Shown: positions 1 to 5,724 of the stretch, in pieces
Layout of the letters: every line of letters begins with the position of its first letter
Position numbering within the stretch: the stretch's first letter is position 1
NCBI GenBank assembly: GCA_030838025.1
Contig: JAUTXM010000357.1
Coordinates: 1-8,789, forward strand
Direction of reading: 5' to 3'
Source: Acidimicrobiaceae bacterium
GTDB taxonomy: Bacteria > Actinomycetota > Acidimicrobiia > Acidimicrobiales > Palsa-688
DNA length: 8,789 bases
Notes under the pieces: model-generated
What the model saw: only the letters and a program-made list of their open reading frames with translations
Told to the model about the DNA's origin: nothing
Databases searched by the model: none
Made by a program: the position numbers and the translations under genes

Positions 1-30
1 CCGCCCCACACCGGCTCGCCGGTGGGGCGG
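1..30. terminator. GC-rich hairpin, probable terminator of an upstream unit
   Basis: The first 30 bases fold on themselves: left arm CCGCCCCAC plus CGG, right arm CCG plus GTGGGGCGG, with a CTCG loop and a two-base AC bulge, giving about 12 paired bases. No T tract follows, which is common for actinomycete terminators. It lies 66 bases before the regulator start, so it probably ends transcription of a gene left of the window. It could instead be a leader structure of the regulator mRNA. Orientation cannot be decided from the sequence. Confidence 0.5.
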
Positions 31-80
31 TGCGGCCCAGTCGCCGCTGCTCATCCGTGGCAACCCCAGTCCGTCTGCCC

Positions 81-90
81 GAGAAAGGGA
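81..90 (+). promoter_or_regulatory. Ribosome binding site fixing the regulator start
   Basis: GAGAAAGGGA ends six bases before GTG at 97. It resembles the site before the precursor gene (AGAGAAGGGA at 1801-1810). The upstream in-frame GTG at 22 lies inside the hairpin and has no such site, so 97 is the preferred start. Confidence 0.65.
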
Positions 91-96
91 ACATCC

Positions 97-1671
97 GTGT
101 CGCTCGCCGACGACATCTCGTGTGAACGGGCGGAACCCCGAGCGGTCTTGTACTGCGACCTCAATCCGCCCAGCACCGGGGCGGGTGTCGAATCGGAGAC
201 TGCCCTGTGGCGGGTGACCTTATTCCGGGCGGCACGCGAACTCGCGGCCGACTACGGGGGCCGCGAAGCCTCCACGGCCGCGGACGGTTGGGTTGCCACA
301 TTCGGCTCGACGATCGACGCACTGCTGTGCGCCCGAGCGCTGTCGTCGCTGGTGGGCTGGCAGACGGGCGGACCGGGCCTGTCGGCCGGCCTGTCCGCGG
401 GTGACGTCGCTGATGACGGCTTCACCATCTCGGGCCATCCCGTTCACGAGGCGATCGCGCTGTGCGGCCGAGCCAATCCCGGACAAGTCCTGATCGCAGA
501 TCCCCTCACGGTGGTCGTGTCCCCGGACACGGCCGATAGGTTCGCCGCCGCCCCGCTCGAAGCGCTTGCCGATCCACGGAGTGACCCGCCCGGGCGGCGC
601 CAGATCGCACCTGCGCCGAGCGGATCGCCGCAGGCGCGACGACAGAACCGCGACGCCGCTGGTCGCTACCGGCGGCCCAGACGCCTCTACCGCGACCGCC
701 CGGCTCAGATTGATCAAAGCGGGTCCGAGGCGTCACTCCGCCTTCTCAGGACTAGCGACCAGGACCCAACAGGCCCGGCTTCGCCGCGGGCCACGCCGAC
801 ACGCCAAATCGCCGGCCCCCACCCCGACGACTCCCACCCCGACGACTCCCACCCCGACGGCCCCTACCCCGACGGCGCGGGCCTGCGGCTCACGGTCCTC
901 GGATGGGTCACGCTGGAAGCGGGGGAGCCCCCCGTCCGGCGAGCAATCATCCGCGGCGCCCAGGTACGAACGGTCCTGTCCCTGCTCGCCTTACGGCGGG
1001 GCCCGGTTCACAAGGACGAACTGGCCGAAGTGCTCTGGCCAATCACGCTCCCCGACCACTGGGATGGCGCGCTGCGTGGTCTCATCACCAAGAGCCGGCG
1101 CTTCCTCGATGCCGGCGGCCTGTCCGGTCGCGATGCCCTGGTAAGCGACGGCGGCTACTACGAGCTGCGACTCCCGCCGGGCGTCGCACTGGACCGCGAC
1201 GTCGCGACCGCCCTCATCGCGGCGGCCGAGGTAGCGCTGACCGACGCTCACCCAGCGCCAGCACCAACGCCAGCCCGAGCCCCGGCCGCAGCCGCAGCCG
1301 CAGCCGCAGCGCTGGCCCGGCGAGCGGCCACGATCCTGGAACGCCGCCTGCTCGCAGGACCGGACAACGCCTGGTTCGATCAGGTCCGAGCCGAACTCGT
1401 TCGCGATCGGCTCACCGCACTCGAGCTCGGCGCCCGCGCCGAGCTGGCGGCGGGCGCCGTCGAATCGGCCAAGCGGGCGGCAACCGAAGCGCTGGAAATC
1501 GACCCGTACCGGGAGTCGAGTTACCGGCTCCTCATGCTGGCGCACGCCTCGGCGGGAAGTCGAGGCGAGGCCCTTCGCACCTACGAACGGTGCCGGCGAA
1601 TGTTGGCCGACAACCTTGGCGTCGGCCCCGCGGCCCAGACCCAAGCCCTCTACGTCGAACTCCTCGGTTGA
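97..1671 (+). CDS. SARP/BTAD-family regulator with N-terminal degenerate nucleotidyl-cyclase domain
   Basis: Probable pathway-specific transcription activator, 524 residues from GTG 97. Residues about 15-155 resemble a class III adenylate/guanylate cyclase domain: AVLYCDL (metal Asp D21), STAADGWVATF (metal Asp D63) and the tail motif GRANPGQVLIA. The usual base-contacting Lys is S59, and the transition-state Asn and Arg appear as H117 and A121, so cyclase activity is unlikely and a sensing or scaffold role is inferred. A Pro/Arg/Asp-rich linker (about 165-260) contains HPDDS repeats. From residue 263 comes an OmpR-like winged helix (LRLTVLG, then DELAEVLW), then an Ala-rich insert and an all-helical BTAD/TPR region ending RTYERCRRMLADNLGVGP, typical of SARPs. 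No NB-ARC ATPase is present, unlike AfsR. SARPs control several RiPP clusters, and this one sits just before the precursor gene. Family call is firm; target and signal are inferred. Confidence 0.85.
   Translation: MSLADDISCERAEPRAVLYCDLNPPSTGAGVESETALWRVTLFRAARELAADYGGREASTAADGWVATFGSTIDALLCARALSSLVGWQTGGPGLSAGLSAGDVADDGFTISGHPVHEAIALCGRANPGQVLIADPLTVVVSPDTADRFAAAPLEALADPRSDPPGRRQIAPAPSGSPQARRQNRDAAGRYRRPRRLYRDRPAQIDQSGSEASLRLLRTSDQDPTGPASPRATPTRQIAGPHPDDSHPDDSHPDGPYPDGAGLRLTVLGWVTLEAGEPPVRRAIIRGAQVRTVLSLLALRRGPVHKDELAEVLWPITLPDHWDGALRGLITKSRRFLDAGGLSGRDALVSDGGYYELRLPPGVALDRDVATALIAAAEVALTDAHPAPAPTPARAPAAAAAAAAALARRAATILERRLLAGPDNAWFDQVRAELVRDRLTALELGARAELAAGAVESAKRAATEALEIDPYRESSYRLLMLAHASAGSRGEALRTYERCRRMLADNLGVGPAAQTQALYVELLG
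820..876 (+). repeat. Short tandem repeat encoding HPDDS-type units
   Basis: A 15-base unit CACCCCGACGACTCC occurs twice exactly (820-834, 835-849), then once altered (850-864, HPDGP) and once partly (865-876, YPDG). It lies in the linker between the cyclase-like and DNA-binding parts of the regulator, so it lengthens a flexible hinge without changing frame. Confidence 0.85.
1285..1308 (+). repeat. GCCGCA x4 poly-alanine tract
   Basis: Four copies of GCCGCA encode eight consecutive alanines, after a Pro/Ala stretch from about 1252. The tract interrupts the SARP between winged helix and BTAD helices and is probably a flexible insert prone to replication slippage in 6-base steps. Confidence 0.85.
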
Positions 1672-1815
1672 CCATTCATGCAGCTCCGCCAAACTGTCCG
1701 ACGAGCCGCCGATCGGGTTCGAGACCTGGCAGGGGTACCGCCTCGCATCGCGAGGCTCGGGCTTCAGACGCACCTGCGCCTGGAGGTAGTGCCACCGTCA
1801 AGAGAAGGGACGCAA
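1672..1815 (+). promoter_or_regulatory. Regulator-precursor intergenic region with 7-bp palindrome, probable operon promoter
   Basis: This is the only non-coding stretch over 100 bases inside the cluster and the natural place for the biosynthetic promoter. It contains a perfect inverted repeat, GCCTCGC-ATC-GCGAGGC, at 1740-1756, which could be an operator or an RNA hairpin. A weak promoter-like pair is TTCAGA (1763-1768) and TAGTGC (1787-1792), 18 bases apart. I did not see clear heptamer direct repeats at 11-base spacing, the usual SARP target. The reading frame is open in line with the precursor from ATG 1678, but that extension is Arg-rich and leader-unlike and is not called as coding. Confidence 0.4.
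1801..1810 (+). promoter_or_regulatory. Ribosome binding site of the precursor gene
   Basis: AGAGAAGGGA ends five bases before ATG 1816. This strong purine-rich site decides the precursor start over the in-frame ATG at 1678 and fits a need for abundant precursor synthesis. Confidence 0.75.
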
Positions 1816-1986
1816 ATGGGTGAAACGACCGAACTGAGCCTCGATGACGAGGGGTTCAGCGATTTCGACATCGAGGAACTGACCGTGTTCGACGTGAACT
1901 CCGCCGTCGCCCTACCCGAGTTGGGTGCCTCAACGGCGCACTTCTTCTGCTGCTCCTCGTCGTCCAGCTCCTCCTGCTGCGTGTGA
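1816..1986 (+). CDS. Thiopeptide-type RiPP precursor peptide
   Basis: A 56-residue peptide substrate for the enzymes encoded just downstream. The leader (1-38) is acidic, with LSLDDEGFSDFDIEELTVFD followed by VALPELGA. Leaders of this style, ending ALPE-x-GA before a Ser, are known from thiopeptides such as lactazole. Cleavage after A38 would release the core STAHFFCCSSSSSSSCCV: 18 residues with eight Ser, one Thr and four Cys, so nearly all residues after F44 can become azoles or dehydroamino acids. The start is set by a strong ribosome binding site; ATG 1678 would add 46 Arg-rich residues. The next gene begins 37 bases later with no strong terminator between. I do not recognise this core as a named product. 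A linear azole peptide (goadsporin-like, whose core also ends CV) is the main alternative. Confidence 0.92.
   Translation: MGETTELSLDDEGFSDFDIEELTVFDVNSAVALPELGASTAHFFCCSSSSSSSCCV
1930..1983 (+). other. Predicted core peptide coding segment (Ser39-Val56)
   Basis: Encodes S39 to V56. Core Ser1 follows the GA cleavage motif, then T-A-H-F-F, then Cys-Cys, seven Ser (1954-1974), Cys-Cys and a terminal Val. Serine codons are mixed (TCC, TCG, TCG, TCC, AGC, TCC, TCC), which avoids an exact trinucleotide repeat and limits slippage. The cleavage site is inferred from leader similarity only. Confidence 0.7.
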
Positions 1987-2012
1987 GCGCTGGTTGACCG
2001 AACGGCATCAAC

Positions 2013-2017
2013 GAGGA
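2013..2017 (+). promoter_or_regulatory. Ribosome binding site fixing the SpaB_C-type gene start
   Basis: GAGGA sits six bases before GTG 2024. In-frame ATG 1925 would overlap the precursor core in another frame, and ATG 2063 and ATG 2075 lack well-spaced sites, so GTG 2024 is preferred. Confidence 0.6.
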
Positions 2018-2023
2018 TCTCAA

Positions 2024-3130
2024 GTGTGCGCCATTCCTGCACGCGGGCAGCCGCAGGCAGGAATGGTGCCGCCCATGCACGCGGTCGGCGTGCGCGTCTA
2101 CGTCCATTCCCCGGCCCGGCGGCACTATCTGGCCGCGGTGATCGCACCGCTGGTCCGGGCGCTGGCCGGCCGGTCCCAGCCCCCGGCTCGGATTCACCTC
2201 GCCACGGGCTGGCGGTTCGGTCCGCACTTCGAGCTACGAGCCGACGCCCCGCCTGGCCGCCCGGTCGACTGGATGGCGATTGCCGCCGCCCTGGCTGAAG
2301 GAGCCCGCCAGTTCCCGACTGGCGTGAGCGAGGCGGAGTACCTTCGGACCGCCACCGTCCTGGGCCGCCTCGAGGCGGTGCCGCCGCCGTACCTCCCCCG
2401 CCATCGCCACGGCCAGACCGAGTTGCTGGCCGCCGAGCTCTCGCCGGTGTGGCAGGGCCGCCTCGGGCGGCTGCGCGCCCGCGGCCTGGCACACCTCTTC
2501 CCGCCCCTGACCCACACCGCCGCGGCCGCCTCCGATGGCGCGGTGCTGGCGCAGGTGGCGGAGGCGTTCCTCGCCCTCGCCGCCACCCACCCCCACGGGC
2601 TGCGATTCGGCACGTTCTCGTTCCGCTCCCACGCCGAGGCCTTCTTCCACTGGGCGCCGCCCGAGGCGGACTATCGCAGCGTGTTCGAAAATCGGCTGGG
2701 AAAAGACCGGGCCGTCCTGGACGAGCTGGTCCGACGGATTCGAGATGGTCACCTGGCCGGCCCGGCCGTCGAGTGGCGCGACGCCTTCAACGCCTGCATG
2801 AGCGAGTTTGCCGGTCAGGTGACCGCTACCGACCTGGACGCGGCGGCCGCGTCCGTGGGGGAACCACCACGGCGGCGGGAACCTGAGGGTCAGAGCCCGT
2901 TTCACGCCGCGGTCGCGGCGAGCGGCGTGATCGACGAGCCGCCGGAATGGTTCGCGGCCTACCGCCTGACGATCAACCTGTTCTATGAGCTACTGCCGGC
3001 GCTGGACATCAGCCCCGTTCGACGGTTCTATCTCTGCCACGCCCTCGCCGAACGGGTAGACGCGGTGTTCGACGAGACCTGGGAGACCCGCTTGGCCGCC
3101 ATCGAAGCCCATCGGGCGGCGTCGAGATGA
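2024..3130 (+). CDS. LanB C-terminal-type (SpaB_C) protein: glutamate eliminase or [4+2] pyridine synthase
   Basis: A 368-residue stand-alone protein of the thiopeptide-type bacteriocin biosynthesis/SpaB_C family. The N-terminal part reads like the family's opening: VRVYVHSPARRHYLAAVIAPL then ATGWRFGPHFELRAD (A60-D74), matching the W..GPH.RLR-type motif. The C-terminal part, RLTINLFYELLPALDISPVR (from R314) and the helix after it, matches the domain's end. Relatives either eliminate glutamate from glutamylated Ser/Thr to form dehydroalanine or join two dehydroalanines into a pyridine and expel the leader. By eye, the first Arg of the NisB elimination motif HIRLR is E70 here and the C-terminal His-containing motif is not evident, so canonical elimination is doubtful; this is a hand alignment. 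It lies between precursor and LanB N-terminal gene and overlaps the latter by four bases (ATGA). Family firm, exact reaction open. Confidence 0.8.
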   Translation: MCAIPARGQPQAGMVPPMHAVGVRVYVHSPARRHYLAAVIAPLVRALAGRSQPPARIHLATGWRFGPHFELRADAPPGRPVDWMAIAAALAEGARQFPTGVSEAEYLRTATVLGRLEAVPPPYLPRHRHGQTELLAAELSPVWQGRLGRLRARGLAHLFPPLTHTAAAASDGAVLAQVAEAFLALAATHPHGLRFGTFSFRSHAEAFFHWAPPEADYRSVFENRLGKDRAVLDELVRRIRDGHLAGPAVEWRDAFNACMSEFAGQVTATDLDAAAASVGEPPRRREPEGQSPFHAAVAASGVIDEPPEWFAAYRLTINLFYELLPALDISPVRRFYLCHALAERVDAVFDETWETRLAAIEAHRAASR

Positions 3131-5724
3131 CCAGCGCCGGGCCGGTGTGGATGCTTCGGATCAACCCCATGGAGCGCCGGCGACTGGCCGACGCCGAGCT
3201 GGCGCGCCTCCTGGAGGAGGAGGTGGCGCTCGAACAGGCCGCCGGGCCATTGGTGCGAGCCGCCTCCGACGACCTGTACCGCCTGATCCCGGCGTGCGGC
3301 GAGACGATCCGGGGTCGCATCCTGGCCCTGCGCCGGGATATCCACAACGGCCGCGACCGGTCGGGACGACCCGCGACCGACCTGGCGATCGAGTTGCCCG
3401 CCAGCGTGGCCCGCTGGTCGGACAACCATCGTCGCCTCCTGGCTTGTCATGCGCAGCTGCGCCTCGTCATCGATGGCGCGCTGGCACGAGAACGCAGCAT
3501 GCTGCGTGAGCGGCTGGGCGAGGGGAACTTCCTGACAACCCTCGCCCAGTCAGCCCCCGGCGTCTACGACGCGGCGTGCCGGTACCGAGCCCGAGACGTG
3601 ACGGACAGCAAGGACCGCAAGGCGGAGCGAGCCCTGGTCCAGTATCTGACGCGGGCCATGATCCGGACCAGCCCCTACGGCCGCTTCACGGCGGTGGGAC
3701 TGGCCGAGCCCGACCCGGCCGGGGTGCCATGGGACGAGGTGACCCCTACCACCGCCCGCCCGCAGGTCGACGTCGACCGGGCGCTGTTCGACTACGTCAT
3801 CGGCGGCCTCGTCGCCGAAGCCGCCGACCCACTCATCGCCCTGCCACCGACGGCGCGCGTCGGCGATGACCGGATCACGTTCTTCCAGGTCCGCCCGGAT
3901 ACCATCCGGCGCCTCTCGGCGCCCATGAGCCCGTCGACCCGGCTCCTGGTCGAGGTACTCGACCTTGGGCCGTGCCGCCGTTCCGCGCTGGCGGCCGTCA
4001 TGACCGAGCGGCTGGGGCTCGGTCAGACGGCGGCCGACCGCTTGATCGGCTTGGCGCTCGGACTTGGCCTCCTCGTCACCGCCTGGCGAGGGGATGAATT
4101 CGTCGCCGAGCCGGTCGAGGAGGCCCTCCGGGACCTGGCTTCGGCTGGTGATGACCGGGTGCCGCACGGTCTGCGCCAGTTCAAGTCCGATATCGATCGG
4201 CTCGGCGGCGGCGACAAGGACGACAAGGACGACGAGGACGACGACGACGACCGAAGTTCACGCTCGTCGGACCGTCCAACCGGTCGGATCGAGGTCAACC
4301 GGAACCTCGACAAGATCGGCGACGAGCTGAGCCGCGTGGCGCAGCGCCCGGCGAAGCTCATGGTCAACGAGGACTTCGTGCTCGATCCATTGCTCGTCGA
4401 TCCCGGCGTGCACCGGCGGGCGCTCGACGACCTCACGGCGGTGACCGAGTTGCTCTGGGCGTTCGACCGCATGCACGTGGTCCGGGCGCTGCTCGCGGCC
4501 GAGATCGTCGAGCGGTTCGGGCCTGGTTGCCGCATTCCCCTGGCCCGACACGCCGAGACACTGGTCCGGGCGGTCTACCGACGCGAACGGCTCCTGTCGG
4601 AGCGCCCCGACCAACCCGTCGGCCCGGCCGACGGCTCGCTGGCGATGCTCACCAAGGTGCGCCGGGAAGCCATGACCGCCCTGCACACCGGGCTGACCGG
4701 AACCGACGACGTCTCCTGGTCGCCCGCCGACCTCAGGGGACTCGTCGCCGCCGTCCCTGAACGGTTCCGGGTCGACCCGTCGTCGTACGGGGTCGTGGTC
4801 CAGCCCCTCGGCCCGGAGCTTGTCTTCAACGACACCTACGCCGGGCACGGCCCCATGGTGAGCCGGTTCCTCCACGCCGACCGGCTGCGGGGAGGCACCA
4901 GCATCGCCCGGCTGCGCGCCCGCCTGCACGCCCTTTACGGGCCGGGCGTCCGGCTGCTCGAGGACCGGGGCTGCCATGCCCTCAGCATCAATGCCCACCC
5001 CCCGATCCTCGACGAAGCGGTGGACGTCGAGGGGTGGAAGGGCCTGCGGCTGGCACACGACGTCGATACCGACGCCGTCTCGATCGTGGACGGCACCGGC
5101 GTCCCGGTCAAGCTGCTGGCGCTGGGCGCCCAGCTCCCGGAGCTCTTCGCCTACCCGGTCCGCCTGGCGACGTGGTTGTGCTCGTCGGGCCGGGTTGCCC
5201 TCGACATCGTGGGCACGTTCCACCACCAGCACAACCCGGCGGACCGTCCCGCGGCGACCGTCGCGTACCCCCGGTTGCGAGTCGGCCACGTCGTCGTGTC
5301 CCGACGCCGCTGGTACCCGGGCGCCGACTTCCCGAACAGGACCGACGCGGCCGGCGACGTCGATTCGCTCCTGGCGCTGACCCGGTGGCGAGCCGACAAC
5401 GGCATCCCGGCCGAAGTGATGTTGAAGTCCCTCTTCGACGGCCCGACCCGTTGGGAAAACCTGAGCGGCACCGAATCGCGCGACCGATTCTTCGAACTCC
5501 GCCGCCACTCGAAGCCCCAGTACGTCGACCTGGCCAGCGCCCTGATGAGTCGGGTCCTCCCCCGGCTGATGGAGCGCCGGCCGCCAGGATGCATCGAGGA
5601 GGCGCTGCCCGCCGCGGCTGCGGGCGGCCACGCCTGCGAATGGATGGTCGAACTGGCGCGCCCGGCGGGCCGGGACCGCTTCGAGTGGGCCCCCGGGACA
5701 CTCGGGACCGGGGCGACCGAGTGA
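3127..5724 (+). CDS. LanB N-terminal glutamylation protein (split lantibiotic dehydratase)
   Basis: An 865-residue protein of the Lant_dehydr_N family, about the size of stand-alone thiopeptide glutamylation enzymes. These transfer glutamate from Glu-tRNA to Ser/Thr side chains of a leader-bound precursor, the first half of dehydration. The hallmark YLTRAMIRTSPYGRF (Y173-F187) holds two Arg (R176, R180) matching the catalytic R...R of NisB. Near the C-terminus HSKPQYVDLASALMSRVL (from H794) matches the family's KPQ-[FY]-[VI]-D motif. The elimination domain is absent and is probably supplied in trans by a SpaB_C-type protein. An acidic low-complexity stretch DKDDKDDEDDDDD (363-375) looks like an inserted loop. 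ATG 3127 overlaps the previous stop by four bases, and its own stop overlaps the next GTG by four bases, so translation is probably coupled. No membrane segments or signal peptide seen. Confidence 0.92.
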   Translation: MTSAGPVWMLRINPMERRRLADAELARLLEEEVALEQAAGPLVRAASDDLYRLIPACGETIRGRILALRRDIHNGRDRSGRPATDLAIELPASVARWSDNHRRLLACHAQLRLVIDGALARERSMLRERLGEGNFLTTLAQSAPGVYDAACRYRARDVTDSKDRKAERALVQYLTRAMIRTSPYGRFTAVGLAEPDPAGVPWDEVTPTTARPQVDVDRALFDYVIGGLVAEAADPLIALPPTARVGDDRITFFQVRPDTIRRLSAPMSPSTRLLVEVLDLGPCRRSALAAVMTERLGLGQTAADRLIGLALGLGLLVTAWRGDEFVAEPVEEALRDLASAGDDRVPHGLRQFKSDIDRLGGGDKDDKDDEDDDDDRSSRSSDRPTGRIEVNRNLDKIGDELSRVAQRPAKLMVNEDFVLDPLLVDPGVHRRALDDLTAVTELLWAFDRMHVVRALLAAEIVERFGPGCRIPLARHAETLVRAVYRRERLLSERPDQPVGPADGSLAMLTKVRREAMTALHTGLTGTDDVSWSPADLRGLVAAVPERFRVDPSSYGVVVQPLGPELVFNDTYAGHGPMVSRFLHADRLRGGTSIARLRARLHALYGPGVRLLEDRGCHALSINAHPPILDEAVDVEGWKGLRLAHDVDTDAVSIVDGTGVPVKLLALGAQLPELFAYPVRLATWLCSSGRVALDIVGTFHHQHNPADRPAATVAYPRLRVGHVVVSRRRWYPGADFPNRTDAAGDVDSLLALTRWRADNGIPAEVMLKSLFDGPTRWENLSGTESRDRFFELRRHSKPQYVDLASALMSRVLPRLMERRPPGCIEEALPAAAAGGHACEWMVELARPAGRDRFEWAPGTLGTGATE
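4213..4251 (+). repeat. GAC-rich acidic low-complexity tract
   Basis: GAC/AAG/GAG codons encode DKDDKDDEDDDDD, residues 363-375 of the LanB N-terminal protein, followed by a Ser/Arg-rich stretch. The tract is in frame, probably a surface loop, and of a kind that expands by trinucleotide slippage. Confidence 0.85.

Noticed and set aside
52..99. CATCCGTG repeated at 52-59 and 92-99
   Set aside because: An 8-base repeat once in a short GC-rich leader can occur by chance; the second copy contains the GTG start.
1713..1727. TCGGGTTCGAGACCT, resembling a tRNA T-loop
   Set aside because: The flanks do not form a T stem and no acceptor, D or anticodon arms fit; no tRNA or evident attachment site.
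1678..1815. N-terminal extension of the precursor from ATG 1678
   Set aside because: It adds 46 Arg-rich residues unlike a leader, and ATG 1816 has a strong ribosome binding site.
1993..2012. GTTGA...TCAAC inverted repeat after the precursor, possible attenuator
   Set aside because: Only five base pairs with a ten-base loop and no T tract; too weak to call.
1925..2023. Longer start for the SpaB_C-type protein
   Set aside because: ATG 1925 lies inside the precursor core in another frame; GTG 2024 has GAGGA six bases upstream.
1764..2492. Minus-strand open frame across the precursor gene
   Set aside because: Arg/Gly/Pro-rich shadow; the plus-strand precursor has a ribosome binding site and leader motifs.
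4258..5631. Minus-strand open frame (457 codons)
   Set aside because: Fully inside the LanB N-terminal gene, with low-complexity composition and no family resemblance.
5034..5720. Upstream in-frame extension of the E1-like gene
   Set aside because: It overlaps the LanB N-terminal gene and is Arg/Pro-rich; the RRE begins right after GTG 5721, which overlaps the previous stop in the usual GTGA fashion.
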